64,000 nucleotides of DNA from positions 6,562,900 through 6,626,899 of the forward strand of contig CM067062.1 in NCBI GenBank assembly GCA_033980235.1, read 5' to 3'. Within the stretch, counting starts at the first letter, position 1; each line of letters opens with the position of its first letter. Of this stretch, positions 1 to 12,543 are shown one piece after another. The notes under the pieces were generated by a model. The model was given only the letters and a program-made list of their open reading frames with translations. It made no database searches and had not been told where the DNA came from. Position numbers and translations under genes: made by a program. This DNA is from Diadema setosum. Lineage: Eukaryota; Echinodermata; Echinoidea; Diadematoida; Diadematidae.

Positions 1-1970
1 CCAAGAGTTAGGGGTTTCTACAATTGAAATCTATACCAAACGTGCCAGTTAGTCCCACACACAATAGAAGAAATGTACAAAATGAGAGTATTTTCACCCT
101 GTTTTATGACAAATAAGAATCATGGTTATTGCTGTAGTATTCCAACGCATGCAGAGGCGAGAATACCCTACATTTTCTATAATTTTAGCACGGCGTGTAA
201 GAGGAACTCTTTGGATAAAAATCCACATCGTTGTCTCGTGTTAAAACTGCCAGTCCAAGCACAGAGATGGTAGAAAGTAACAGGCACACGCAGGCCTATA
301 CTGTTATATTCCACGGGATTCAACTGTGTATGTGCATTATAACCACCGTACGTGTAAAGGCCCATATATAATCCTATTCTTAAACTCGTCAATTAGTCCA
401 TGAAACCATGACAACTGCAAACAGGATTAACGGTACGTAGTTAGAGGATGGAGCTATCAAACAGTACACTTACCCGCACCTAAAAACGGAGAACTTGGCT
501 CCTGGGAAGCAAAGGAGAAGGCGGGCCAGCCAGTGTTTTCAATCGTTCCAGTTTGCAGAGCTCAATACCTCTATTAGCTCACCATGTCTTTATTACTCGC
601 ACAGGTCTATATCTTAAGCGCGATTTGCATGCGTTGAGAAGAGTAGAAATTCGTGGGCAAATATGCGCTGGTTGCTCTCAGTCTAGGTACCAGCAGAATT
701 GGGAAATACAGACAGCTCTTTGTAAAAACGAGAAAACAACACCTGTTCACATCGCAGCTTGTTGAGAGACCTAAAAGCGTATGACCTGACAGCAGGTACA
801 GAGCAGAGAACTGTTTCGTCCCACACCTCCCTGTTCGGTCACACGCCAGTGCTCTATTCAATAACGTCTATTGTGCTTCCGTACTCAATGCCATTAAAAA
901 CCTTTGCAGTTACTTAATGACGTCCTACGCGTATATTTTTTTTCCCCAAAGCAGAAAGAAAAGGCTATTCACAAAAGGCATTCCTCTTACCTGGAAAGCA
1001 ACAAGTGTGAAGTAGCAAACCACTTCGACCTGGACTGAAGTTGTTTCGAACTATTATCTGGTTTTGCATCCTCAAATTCTTCAAGGTTAGCAGCCCACTC
1101 ATCAATTGGGTGGGGATTGTGCGTGTTGACTCTGAGTGCTGATGATGCATTGGTGTGTGTATGTGTGTGTGAGTGGGTGAGTGTGCGTGTGTGTGTATCT
1201 GTTTATATCCATATTAATGAGATATGGTAATGATCAACATGTAATTTCCGTGCACTTTGTGCAAAGACTCTTAGTTTTGTGTGAATAAGGCACTAAATGA
1301 TCATTGTTTGTAATGATTCATCACAAGAAGAGCCGCACAATATCTTGTGTGTAAGTATTGATTCCGTTTAAAACTGCTAAATGGGATTGCGAGTGACTTA
1401 CTATGTATGAACAACACCTCGAGTTTTGTACATATACTCTACTGTCTGAATCTAGAACAATCTAGAACAAGCAGGTAGGAAGTCCTCCGGATAAGCTCCT
1501 TGGCCAATCTTACATTATAAATCATTGTTTTTGCTGCCATTAATATTGTTGAATCAAAATATTGCTGACATCCAAATCTTTATCAGTGTCATCAGGACCG
1601 ATTATTGTCATTGCCATTGTCATCATCAACAAATTACCATGGCATTATATTTACTATGGATTGTAATATTCATGACAACAATTACTTTTAACACGGAAAA
1701 CGCCTAGAGCTTTTACTGTCAGTTTCATAATGTCTAATTTCTCTACCTTAGGAACATTTTGAATAGAAACCCTTTCAAAAATCGTATTAGGGCAGATTCT
1801 CTTCACTAGATCTTCATCACTAGACTCTTTGACCTTTGTTCTTACAGTTATCGAACTTGTATTCACAGCATTCGTACGCAGTCAGGTCGCCAAACTTTTT
1901 TTTATTGTAATGGGCAATGCCTTGGTCATCAGTATCACCACCACAGCTTTCGTTGCCACGGTCATCATTG
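1..1970. other. No gene recognised; unique-looking AT-rich DNA
   Basis: Both strands were read and no exon-like open frame with splice signals or recognisable protein similarity was found. The only low-complexity feature is a TG-rich stretch around 1151-1198. Short ORFs here have no family resemblance and no neighbouring splice context. Confidence 0.5.
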
Positions 1971-1977
1971 TATTTCT

Positions 1978-2206
1978 CCCCTCCTCTTCCTCCTCCTCCT
2001 CCTCATCATCATCATAATCATCATTGGAGGCGCAATCATTTTGCGATTCTCTTCTCCTCACCATCATCACCACCTTCTTCTTCACTCATCATCATCATCA
2101 TCATTGGAGACACAATCATGTTACAATTCTCTCCTCCTCCTCTTCCTCCTCAAAATCATGATCAACGGATACACAATTATCTTACAAATCTCTTCTTCAT
2201 CTTCAC

Positions 2207-2240
<34 letters not shown>

Positions 2241-2400
2241 TGGAGACACAATCATGTTACAATTCTCTCCTCCTCCTCCTCAAAATCATGATCAACGGAT
2301 ACATAATTATCTTACAAATCTCTTCTTCCTCCTCCTCATCATCATCACTGAAGACATAATCCTCCTCCTCTCCTCCTCATCTTCCTCCTCCTTATTATGA
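1978..2400. repeat. TCA/TCC trinucleotide array with about 135 bp minisatellite
   Basis: Pyrimidine-rich TCC, TCT and TCA triplets run through the stretch. Embedded in it is a longer unit that starts CATTGGAGACACAATCATG and includes AATCATGATCAACGG. Near-identical copies start at about 2102 and 2238, and a diverged partial copy starts at about 2024. The triplets translate as poly-Ser, poly-His or poly-Ile depending on frame, so the overlapping ORFs are repeat artefacts. Confidence 0.85.
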
Positions 2401-2595
2401 TCATTATCGTAAAAAGTGACACTATCCTCATTTATATCATCACCATTTCAATACTTTTCTCCTTCCTATACATCACGACCTTCTCATAATCACACGAATT
2501 CCATGGCACTGGAATATTTTTTCCATAGGTATTATTACAGACATCATTACTGTCGTTATCGTAATCATTCTCCTGGTTCGCTCCCCTCACCCTTT

Positions 2596-2627
<32 letters not shown>

Positions 2628-2652
2628 CATCATCATCGTCGTCGTCGTCGTC
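2596..2652. repeat. ATC/GTC trinucleotide microsatellite
   Basis: An ATC run passes into GTC repeats. It is a simple repeat; the apparent poly-Ile/Val peptide across it is not a gene. Confidence 0.8.
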
Positions 2653-2659
2653 CTCTATC

Positions 2660-3935
2660 ATAATGTCGTCGCTGAACATATCGCCGACATCGGCGACAAG
2701 CAGTTGTCATCATCCCCTGGGTGCCTGTGTACGTCAGTACAATGCAATTCATGACAATGGCTGAAAGCAATGTAAAGGGCCATAACCGTCCTTAATCCTA
2801 CGTCTTTTGCACCGTTTTCTTTATTCATGAACCCTAATCCTAGAGGAGTGTGGATTCCTTACACATTTTCAAAACATTAATCAGCTTTATTATAGAAAAA
2901 AACCCTCTTGTTTTGATGAAGATCTCTGTAATTTGCATGTACCATCTTTTGTTTATTTTATGGAGAGACGTATGCCTCTTTTGCAAGCCTGACTCAGATT
3001 CAGAAAACGAAATGAAATGCACTTTGAAACACGAATAAAATTATTTCACACTTTTATCTATTTTGGTACCTCACGTGAAGTTGTTGAAAAATTGATGCTT
3101 CAGATAAAATCAGGTAAATAACAAATATAAGTCAAAATTAATGTGATAATTACAACTTTAACACACCTTTCATTTCTCAAAAGAAAACCAGAGGTCTTAG
3201 TATTACTCAGTTTTCTAGGCACTGAGCAGAAGGCATCACTAGGAGAAAAAAAAAATCGAGCTGAACCCTACACCGCAGAACGTGTCTAAATTAACTTTGA
3301 CATTTCCTAAGCCAACCTAAACCATTCCACTCGCCAAATTTTGCAATTTTCATGTTCAAGAAAATCGTAATCTTTCTGAAGATCCAATGGCAAGGTCGCC
3401 CTGAACGGTTTTAATTGTGATGAGTCAAGATAATGGATTTGCACACTAAATCGAAAGAATGAAAAAAATGCACTTGTTTTTGTGAATCTACAGATCGTCT
3501 GAATTGAAGGAAGTAAGTGCAGTTTGTAAAGATATTTCTCCTCGTCAACGACTTCTAATTATCTCTTATAATGAAGCTAGCATTCCACGTGCATGCATTA
3601 GTGTGTATGTCTATGATGCCTACGGTATCTTCGGTTTGGGAAATGATGGGGCGCGGTGAGGTACATTTTATGGACAGCAGGGCCTATTTGTATGAGACGT
3701 GTTAGGCTTCTCTGAAGTGATTCCTCTTCCCATGATGTAATCATGACGTAGACATTGCACGGATGAGGATATTCACTGATTACCAAGTTTTCTTCCAGAC
3801 AAAGTATTGATATCATTCCGATAACTCTATACGGTGGAGGCATGAGCCAAAGGGGTCACAAATAAGACTGAGGAGGATAAGTCATTGGTACGTGATAGTG
3901 TAAATGAAATGGTTACAGTTTTTTTATGCTATTGG
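2660..3935. other. No gene seen
   Basis: AT-rich sequence with no recognisable exon, RNA or element. A minus-strand open frame of 81 codons at 3598-3843 has no recognisable domain and lacks convincing splice sites. Confidence 0.45.
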
Positions 3936-3941
3936 TTTGTT

Positions 3942-4151
3942 ATTCCGAAGATTCGTTGATTCAAAAAAGTAAGTAGATTTGTTGATCCGAAACGAAAATA
4001 AGGTGCGTTATTATTAAGGTTTCGGATGTGGTTCGTTTATCGTAAAGTGGAAAAAAACATCAATATCCCGAAGCTTCATTAGAACGCACCTTCTTTTTAT
4101 TTTGGGATTAACGAACATTATTTCCTTTACGGAATTACGAAACTTCGGAAT
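3942..4151. mobile_element. Short inverted-repeat element rich in TTCGGAAT/TAACGAA words
   Basis: The segment begins ATTCCGAAG followed by TTCGT and ends in the reverse complement (CTTCGGAAT). Internally it repeats variants of TTCGGAT and TTCGTTTATC/TTAACGAAC in both orientations. This is the signature of a foldback MITE-like repeat. A related fragment (CCTTCGGAATAATGAAC) lies at about 4329-4346. The family is unnamed here; borders are approximate and no target duplication was proven. Confidence 0.4.
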
Positions 4152-4353
4152 AGTGCCACGAAATGTTGGAATTAAAGGTAAGTTCTTACAACAAACTGAT
4201 TAAAATGAATTAACACAATTGTTGAATCTGTCCATGTTTGGAGCTAAAGGAAATATGTTGGTAGGAAGTGCGTTTTACAGCCGAGTCGTCCTTGGAAGGC
4301 TGATGGAGATCATCCATGGATAAAAGAACCTTCGGAATAATGAACATCGCCCA

Positions 4354-4510
4354 GTGAAACAGTAGTGAGCATCTGCCTGATCTTCCTTCTGAACTGATTT
4401 TCTCATTGCCTCAACACACGTGGTGTTAATGTCCACGGCATCTTGAGATAGTGGCCTTAATCGGACAATACTTTTTCTTTATTGTGCGGTCCTTCAAAGA
4501 TCAAAATTCT
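4354..4510 (+). repeat. Left arm of a distant inverted repeat pair
   Basis: About 157 bp that reappears, nearly identical and reverse-complemented, at 7335-7495. Shared words include GTGAAACAGTAGTGAGCATC and GTGCGGTCCTTCAAAGATC. The arms bracket the first two coding exons of the RING/B-box gene. They may be two insertions of one repeat family or the ends of a rearranged block. Confidence 0.85.
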
Positions 4511-5030
4511 GCAACATCAGGATAGGACATCGTATTGCAGGGCACACATTGAACCAAGCTAACATATAGAACATGTATTATGTCTTTATCTTTGGCACTA
4601 TACCTTTTACAACAGAATCACTTCTGTCTTTTTTTTTTCTCCTTGAAAACAAAATTACGTGCATCAAAAGGAGAGCAGGGATTCCTTCCATTGCTAAGCT
4701 GAAGCTTCCACCTTGAAGAACATAAGCCGAAATTCGAATGAGTGTTACTTTGGTTGCAACTGATAAATGCAGTTCTTTCCACTACTGGAGAGTATGAGAG
4801 TAAATTGATGTAATCTTTGAATTACGTTCACCGATTTCCCGATGGTTTATAAGATGGCTGATATTTTACTATACTGTTCTCTAGTCTACTGTATGTCGTA
4901 AAAAGTTAATCGTACAATGACTTATCAGAATTCAATGGCAGCATGGAGAGTGAGAAAAGCCTTTTCGGATCTGAACGGCGAATGTTGTACAATGCTCATG
5001 ATGTACAAGTTCATGTATATAAGATTACGA

Positions 5031-5097
5031 GAGAGAGAGAGAGAGAGAGAGCGGGAGAGAGCGGGAGAGAGGGAGAATGAGGGAGGGAGAGAGAAGA
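5031..5097. repeat. GA-rich microsatellite
   Basis: A (GA)n run with GGGAGA interruptions, about 67 bp. Overlapping Arg/Glu- and Ser/Leu-rich ORFs are artefacts of the repeat. Confidence 0.85.
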
Positions 5098-5445
5098 GAT
5101 AGATTCACTCCAGCCATTGAGGCCGAAGTTCAAAATGATGTGCCATACAGCTGCTAGATACGCGTGAAGTGTCATGTGCCATAGTCCCGCCCTATTGATT
5201 TTTCTCATTCAGACAAATGTGACAACATGATCAAACAAGGCTTGTGCACATATACGGCTTACAGCAATGTAGTCCTGTTTACGGCAGTCACTTGAAATCT
5301 GCTGTCATAATATCTCTATACTTGAAACATGACGTTTTCAGCTGACTTCAGTCTAAACACTGAAAGAGAGAATTTGTGCAACATTTTGCACTAACGAATC
5401 TCAATCTAATGGATTAAATTACCAGCCTATTATAAGCAATTGATT

Positions 5446-7626
5446 ATGGCGTTTCACTGTCAGATCTGCGAGGACTGGTTAGATCAGGTTAAATCTCTGG
5501 CGTGTGGGCATTTGTTCTGCGAGAAATGCATTGGTGATCGGGATCAATTCGACGACTGTTTAACCTGTCCTGTGTGCCATTGCAAAACCGTTTTGTGGGG
5601 GAGCGGAACGTCGATCCTGAGATCGAATATCCTGCTGGATGAGATAATCTCTTCCATGAGACGTTCTCAGACTCATCAAGTCTCTTCCACATCAGATCCT
5701 GACCTTCCCGGAGGATGTCATTCACGAGCAGAAGCCAAATTCTTCTGCCTGCAGTGTCTCGAGATGGTGTGTGACGCCTGCTTCGAACTCCACTTCGACC
5801 ACCTCCTCGATGTGAAGAACACGAAGACATTGGTTGAAACGAGGAGAAACATGATTCAGTGTTTGATTGAACGGATTGATGCAGCTATCAGCGCATCAAT
5901 CGTGCCTCCGCTTAAAAGCAACCGTCAGCTCAGTGGGAAGTTTTCTTTGCTTCTCAATGACAGCGCGACACTAGATGATTTACCATTTGCAGATGTAAAT
6001 GGCAACCGACGTATTATTCAAACTGGATCTGACCGCGAAGTTCAACGTCTCAAAGAAGCTATGAGACTGGGAAATGACTTACTGAAGATGGGAAGTAACG
6101 AAGAGATTATCTTTTTACAGGACCCTTGGTGTTCAGTTGTCAATGAACTCCTTGATTCTAGAAGCCTGCTGGGCACCAACATAATGGAAGCCAATCTTTA
6201 TGATTCTACAGGTAACGCAATCAATGTCATCTAGGCATACCACTTAAACTATTTCGGTTTCGAAACATTTAGGATTATACTTCACGTAGAATTTTCTTCT
6301 TACTACTTACCTGTTGACAAGTAAACGACTTCAAGTTTCACGTGAGCATGATTATGACTTGATACTATCACAACTCGACCAGGAGCGTGATTAATGACAT
6401 TACCAAAAGCACCCACATCAAATCATAAAATAATTAGAATACGATTCTAGGACATCAGTATGCCGATTGCCAGCAACTAACACAGGTAGTCACTGCTGTC
6501 AGTATTATATGACATCAGAGTAACGGTCTCATTACAGGGCACGATGTATCTGCCACTTACGACGCGTTGGCCACAGATGTTCCTGAAGAGGCTGTCCCTT
6601 GCGAGGATTTGAGGGTTGAATCTGTGCCCGTTCAAGACATAGATATCATTGATCCAGCGAGTGAGCATAATCTTCCTCAAGACACGCATCCAGCACGAGA
6701 TGAATTGGTAATGTCTACACACATTTTTTTTTTTAATATTATTTAGCATAGGTATAGGTATAACAAACTAATGCCAAATTCCTTATTATACTATGATTAC
6801 TTTGATCTCATCAATTACCCCTCATATCCATAGTCATTTACTTCTCATTAAAAAGAGAACCTAATGATTCCTTTGTGGTATGATTCTTTCCTGGCAAGAA
6901 TGTGTTATTGGTGAAAGAAAATTATTAGCTAATATGGGGATATGACGAAAGGCGAAACTTGAGTGCAAAGTACATTAAAATCCCCAAAATGTGTTAAGTT
7001 GCCTAATTAGCGCATAAAAAACAACAATAACCAACGGTTAAATCCTATATAGGGAATTATATCCATCAGTTAGAAAACATTAGTAAACTGAAATAGAGTT
7101 AACTGAGGAAACATCATCTCTTTATATTACCTGCGAAAGGTAAGCAGCACCATAGCAAGTCTATGTATGTATGTCGGATAAATGTTCAAATTCATGAAAT
7201 TCTTCCGTCGAGGTGTTTTCATTGCAACTGATTTACAGATTGCCCTATATCGACGTGAATAAGCACTGAATTGATTAGTGTTTAGTAGTAGCCATGATAA
7301 AAAATCATGGGCGTACATACTCAAATCCTGCTCGAGAATTTTGATCTTTGAAGGACCGCACAATAAAGAAAAAGTATTGTCCGATTAAGGCCACTAGCTC
7401 AAGATGCCGTGAACATTATTTAATACCACGTGTGTTGAGGCAATGAGAAAATCAGTTCAGAAGGAAGATCAGGCAGATGCTCACTACTGTTTCACTTCTT
7501 AATGAATGAATGAATGGCCAAGATTCTTGGTCCAAAAGGAATACGGGCCAACCTCATGACAGGGTTCCTAGTAAAAAGAAATAGATATAGGTAGACAGAA
7601 AGACGAATAGATAAATGTTATTTAAG

Positions 7627-7663
<37 letters not shown>

Positions 7664-10600
7664 ATATGCTGGGTAAATGATGTGCTACAGAATATGACAA
7701 TATGACAATATCTCAATATCTTTCATTAACAACAAATAGAAATATTGTACTATTGTACTATGAGTTGAACAATATTTTCTCTTTTTTGATAGGCTGGTGG
7801 AGTTCAGAATAAAATACAGTACCTATCAAAAAAGGTAATCCAACTTTGGAGGGCTACTATTTTCTAATTATCAGCTATGGAGAGCTCAATGTTGGTTGTA
7901 TGGAAAGGGGAACTTTTTTCTTTCCATTGATACTAAATTATATTTACAAACGTCATACATGACTGAGAAAATGAACTTTAAAGACAACAATGATAAATTG
8001 CACTTTTTCCAAGTTTGCGTGTTAATGTGAAGGAACAATGCATGTCGCACTGCATTAATGAGATCTGTCAATGAAAGTGCTCAATTCATGCCAGGCTGTC
8101 TGCCTGTACGACTGCAGATTCGTGTTTAGGGTTTCTTCTAACCTTTTTATGGTTCATAACCTTCAACATGGCCACGTTGTCGATAACTCGGTCCTTCTCA
8201 TAAACACTAAACCATTATCCATTTTTCTCTCTTCGTATTCAAGACATGGTTTGTCACTGGGAGCTATATGTTGAATATGAACAGAGAAAAATGGACTGTG
8301 AGTGCTGGACTTTGTGAAAGCGACCAAGTTATCGAACAGATGGCAATGTTAAAAGGTTATGGACCATAAAATATTAGCTTCATGTGTTTCCTTCACAATA
8401 ACGCGCAAAGTTGGAAAAGGTGCAATTTGTCATTGTTGTCTTTAAAGTTCATGTCCTGACATTTGTCGACATAATTAGGCATCAATGGACAAATGGAAAG
8501 AGGAAGAGTTACCCTTTCCATACAACGAACATAGAGCTCTCCATAGCTGAAAATTATGAAATAGTAGCCCTCCAAAGTTGGATTACATTTTTTTTTTGAT
8601 ACGCACTGTATTGAAAGGTGGAGTGCTGAGAATCGCAAGGGGTAATCATTTGAGATACGTGTACATATCGGTCATTGTTTTGCTAAATAAGGCCCAGCAG
8701 AAAATCACTTGCAAATAACAAGCAACTCATTTCATGCCACCTAGAAGAAAGTAGAACGTTTGCAAATCTTAACTTGTTGCCGTTCAGATATAATTTCGAT
8801 GAGGTATTGTTTTAGTACAAAGCACGGGATTGAATTGGTGAGCAAATTGGTGAGTTCGATTCTTGTCCATTGCGCCCAAAAGTAGGAATAGCTACCTTCC
8901 TCGGGTAATGATAACTGACGGTCACTTGGGGAAAAATGCTTATGCTAAAAGAAAAAAAAAATACGCTTAGGATAAGTTATGTGTTCACGTCATTTGTCAT
9001 CATTATCATTTCCTTCACTGTCCTTATATCGTATTACTGTTTCGTTACACTATTTTCCCGTACCAGTCCAAGACATAGGAATTGTATTAGATACTAGCTT
9101 CCGAATGACTAAATTTACCATTCTTACATCTTCCCAGGTGGACGTGGGCAAAAGCTACGAAAGTACCTCTCCAGATGGAGCATTTAGTCAAAGATCATCC
9201 CCGTTAACATTGAGTTCAGTGGAGATGCACAAGTCAGTTGATAGTCTGTCTCCTACTGCCTTTTCAAGGGGCAAAGCGCCATGTCCATCCACAAACATCG
9301 CATCCGAAGATAAAAGCAGGCTCCATCAACTTATCGCCTCATCTGAGCCATCAATGATACCGTCACTCGAACTGGGAAGCGAGATTTCTTCTGCGCCCAA
9401 AATCTTTGCTGCTATGTCTGCCAGCCGCACATCACTCACAATGCAGAAAGTTGATTTTGTCATTCAGGAAGAAGATATACATCGGTCACCGTCAGACAGG
9501 TCTTCATCTCCGTGTCAAAGTAATACCAATGTTCAAGATGCCGAAAAGTCTAGTGATCCTGGTACAGGGATACAGGACAATATTCCTGGAGACCATGACA
9601 TGAAATCACACATTTCGGTTGGTTTGTCTCAGAATTTCTTCCCGAGATGTTTTCAGACCGTTAAACAGCAGCGCATAAATCATGTGTCATTTCATCCAGG
9701 TAGAGGTTTGGGATTGTGTGACTCTGAGCCCAAGACAATGAGGAGCAAAACGAATGTGAGCAAGGACAGCAACAATTTAGAAACAGGAGAAGGTCTCAAA
9801 AGTGAAAATCCTTCTGCAAATGGCAACTCTGATGACGCGAAGGTGGACTCTTCCAAAGCTGCGCTCCCTCTTGAGAATGGGGGAACTTCACTTGCACTTC
9901 CGCCAACAGCTCCGAAAACTACCGTGTGTCATACCAATTTCTACAATAGTACGACGAACCAGAACAGTGGCTTTAACCAGTCTCCCATTCCTCAACACCC
10001 TGTACTCACTCCCCCAATTATAAGGGAAGACCAAAATGAAGAAACGAAGGAAACCAAACAGTCTCCTATACTCTCATCAGAGACCATAATACCTAAGTCC
10101 AAAGCCCAAAGTCAGTCCAAAGAAGGTGTTGCGCCCAGAAAGCCCCCTTTGCCTCCGAAACCTGTGTCGACTTCCCAAACCAAAGAACATAGGAAATCTA
10201 ACCAAAATGCTACCAACCGACCTCCCTTGGCCCCTAAACCCTTGTTTACATCCCCAACCAAATTGAGAGGTCAATCCAAAGGAAACTCTACGTATAGACC
10301 GTTCTTGCTTCCAAAACCTATCGTCACTCCCAAAACAAAATGGGAAAATCAGCTGAAAGGACAAGCTGCAAAAGGACTTCCTTTACCTCCTCAATTTGTC
10401 TCTGCATACACATTTCCACCGAAAATTAAAGATCATTCCAAAGGTGGACAAGCAATAACACGACCTCCAGTGCATAAAAAACCTGCGCTCATATCCCAAA
10501 CAAAGCTTGGAGGAAACACTATCAAAAGGTCTCCGTTGCTCCTAAAAGATTCAAAATTACCAACTCCCCCCGTTCCTCCTAAGCCAAAATGGAAGCCCCA

Positions 10601-11606
10601 TGTTAGAGCATCACCACCCGTCGCTTCGAAGCCGCATGACCAGACTCATCCAGAGATGACCGAAATAGGAGGCACTACCAAAAGGTCCCCATTTCTTCTT
10701 AAACGTGAGCTTACATCCCCAACGAAAAGTGGAGGTCGTTCCGACGGTTGGGACCCTACAAAACGGCCTTCTAAGCCCGTGGTCTCATCCGAAACAATTG
10801 AAAGTCAGTCCAAAGGAACAGACGGTACCAAAGGACCTTCTGTGTCTGAGAAATATGTGCTGCCATCCCACAAGAAATATGCTAAATTTTCTCAGGAGGA
10901 TTTGCCTGCTAAATCAAGCCAAGAGCAGAATGTGGGGGAGTCCAGTCATTGTGTCGGTGCGTTCAACGGCTGTAGTACAAAGGCAGGAAATCGATCGAAG
11001 TCACCACCCCCGGTCGCCCCAAAGCCATCAAGGGCCTTTCAGTCTACACAAAACGCAAATACAACATCGAAAACATCTCATTCAGCCAGTCCCAGCCGTC
11101 GTGTAGATTCCGGTAATCGTAATAGGCCTGGACAGTCTCCTGCAATGAAGTCGCATAGGACTTTCCAGCCGCAATCCAGGGAATCAAAATCGCCAGTGCC
11201 ACTTGTCAATACGGAACCATGTAAGAAACCACTCACAATCCGTGTCAAAGATTCAAAATTGGTAGTAATCCCTGTTCCTCCTGAGCCGAAATTGAAACCT
11301 AATAACATGGAGTCAAAATCAGCATCACCACCCGCCATTCCAAAGCCGCGTGACGAGACTCGACCAAACACACCGAGACAAGCTTGGCTGCTGGACAAGC
11401 AGAAGCGTCCCGTTACACCAGCATTCATATCTCACAAATGCGAGGCACATACTTCGTCTACATTGGCACTTCCTTCCATTCGGAAGAGGATAGAACTGTA
11501 CAGTGCTCCACCATCAGATGATACTAAACCCGTGCAAAGGCAGCTCAAACGCCCCCCGCAGATGTTCAACTCTGGAAAAATAATTTCTGAGCTGCATGCC
11601 TGTTGA
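5446..11606 (+). CDS. RING finger / B-box protein with proline-rich SH3-ligand tail (TRIM-like)
   Basis: Proposed exons: 5446-6211, 6538-6707, 9138-11606, giving about 1134 residues. Donors are ACAG/GTAACG and TTG/GTAATG; acceptors are TTACAG and TTCCCAG. Phases 1 and 0 match across both junctions. The start is the first ATG after an in-frame TAA. Residues 5-44 form a C3HC4 RING (C5, C8, C20, H22, C25, C28, C41, C44). Residues 91-119 form a B-box (C91, H92, C101, C104, C109, C112, H116, H119). A classic coiled coil is not evident. Exon 2 encodes an acidic linker. Exon 3 encodes over 800 residues of Ser/Thr/Pro/Lys-rich disordered sequence with many PPLPPKP, PPVPPKPKW and PPPVAPKPSR motifs, the class II SH3-ligand pattern. 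RING/B-box proteins are typically E3 ubiquitin ligases; an SH3-scaffold role for the tail is inference. Further exons cannot be excluded, so the fusion needs transcript support. Confidence 0.72.
7335..7495 (-). repeat. Right arm of the distant inverted repeat pair
   Basis: Reverse-complement copy of 4354-4510, lying in the second intron of the RING/B-box gene. The arms differ mainly by a few substitutions and a short indel near the middle, so the duplication is fairly recent. Confidence 0.85.
7630..7662. repeat. (TA)n microsatellite
   Basis: An uninterrupted TA run of about 32 bp in the intron. Confidence 0.9.
7817..8608. mobile_element. Non-autonomous Tc1/mariner-type foldback element
   Basis: The element starts CAGTACCTATCAAAAAA and ends with the reverse complement of CAGTGCGTATCAAAAAA. 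TA dinucleotides at 7815-7816 and 8609-8610 fit the target duplication of the IS630/Tc1/mariner superfamily. The two halves align to each other over nearly their whole length; words such as AACTTTGGAGGGCTACTATT and CTTTAAAGACAACAATGA occur in both arms. No transposase frame is present, so it would need a protein supplied from elsewhere. It sits in intron 2 of the RING/B-box gene. Confidence 0.8.
8838..8935 (+). mobile_element. Possible degraded SINE fragment
   Basis: GAGTTCGATTCT resembles a Pol III B box and is followed about 90 bp later by an A-rich run (8950-8960). No intact A box or tRNA fold is visible, so this is a weak call. Confidence 0.2.
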
Positions 11607-12543
11607 AAATTGTAGGCACTGACGTAAAATTACTTTATCAAAAGACTGAAGCGACAAATTTTTATATCACCAACAGAGACCATGAATTAACTTACTGAAC
11701 AGGTATGGGACAGGTTTTTCGTCCTGTTGAGGAAAGATTTCGTCTGTTGCGAGAATCGTGAGCAGGCGTCATTCACCTAAAATCGCTCACAAGTTCTTTT
11801 TATTAACCCACGAAAACTTGGCAGGAAACGTGAGTTTTACAGGGGAAATCCAGTCCAAATATTAGTTAGTCTGATAAAAAAAAAGAGTAAAATTATGCGA
11901 GTTCAACGGTAAAAATTCAACTAAGATCGGATGAAAAATAACGAAGTTATATTTTGAAGTTTTGCTAATTTCTGCAAAACAGGTCTTGTGCAGGGAATAT
12001 GAATATGTAAATGAGTGAGTTACCCATAACCCCACAATTTTCCAATGATCGCGTACAAAAAAAATTGTGAAAATTCATTTTTTTTCTGTCATTGAAGTCT
12101 GAAACACATTATTCCTGGTTGAATAACTTTACTAGATATACCAGGATTTAAGCCTTGGGCATAATTGCGTGTGAACTAGAATGGGAAATTTCAAAATTTT
12201 CAAAACTATATGGCAAGTTGTTAGGGGATGTCTTTGACATGCTGACTTTGCCATTTGCATATTTATATTGACAGTTCAAGAATTGTTTCCTGAAAAATTA
12301 GCGAAACTTGAAAATGTCATAACTTCCTTATTTCATTCAAAATTATATACCATTGAACTCGAACTATTTTACTCTTTCTTATCAGACTAACTTATATTTG
12401 GATTTGATTTCCCTTTTTAATGTTTCTAACGTCATATGCCAAACTTTTTTCAAAGGCATGATTTTTCTTAGATATACTTGCATATACTTAGATACTCTCC
12501 ATAGTTCTTCTCTTGATATGTTCTCACCTGGTGTTCTTATATA
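11607..12543. other. 3' flank of the RING/B-box gene; no gene seen
   Basis: AT-rich sequence with poly-A and poly-T runs. No canonical AATAAA was spotted close to the stop codon, so the transcript end is unresolved. Confidence 0.4.

Noticed and set aside
1917..2400. Overlapping ORFs with poly-Ser, poly-His and poly-Ile
   Set aside because: Products of the TCA/TCC triplet array; a CRISPR-like look was also dismissed because there are no unique spacers and the DNA is eukaryotic.
7127..7363. 78-codon minus ORF resembling that at 40380-40607 (both with LSWLLLN)
   Set aside because: The shared segment looks like a diverged dispersed repeat around TAGTAGCCATGATAA; no gene evidence.
9802..11428. 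ORFs of 70-133 codons in other frames
   Set aside because: Frame shadows of the proline-rich exon of the RING/B-box gene.
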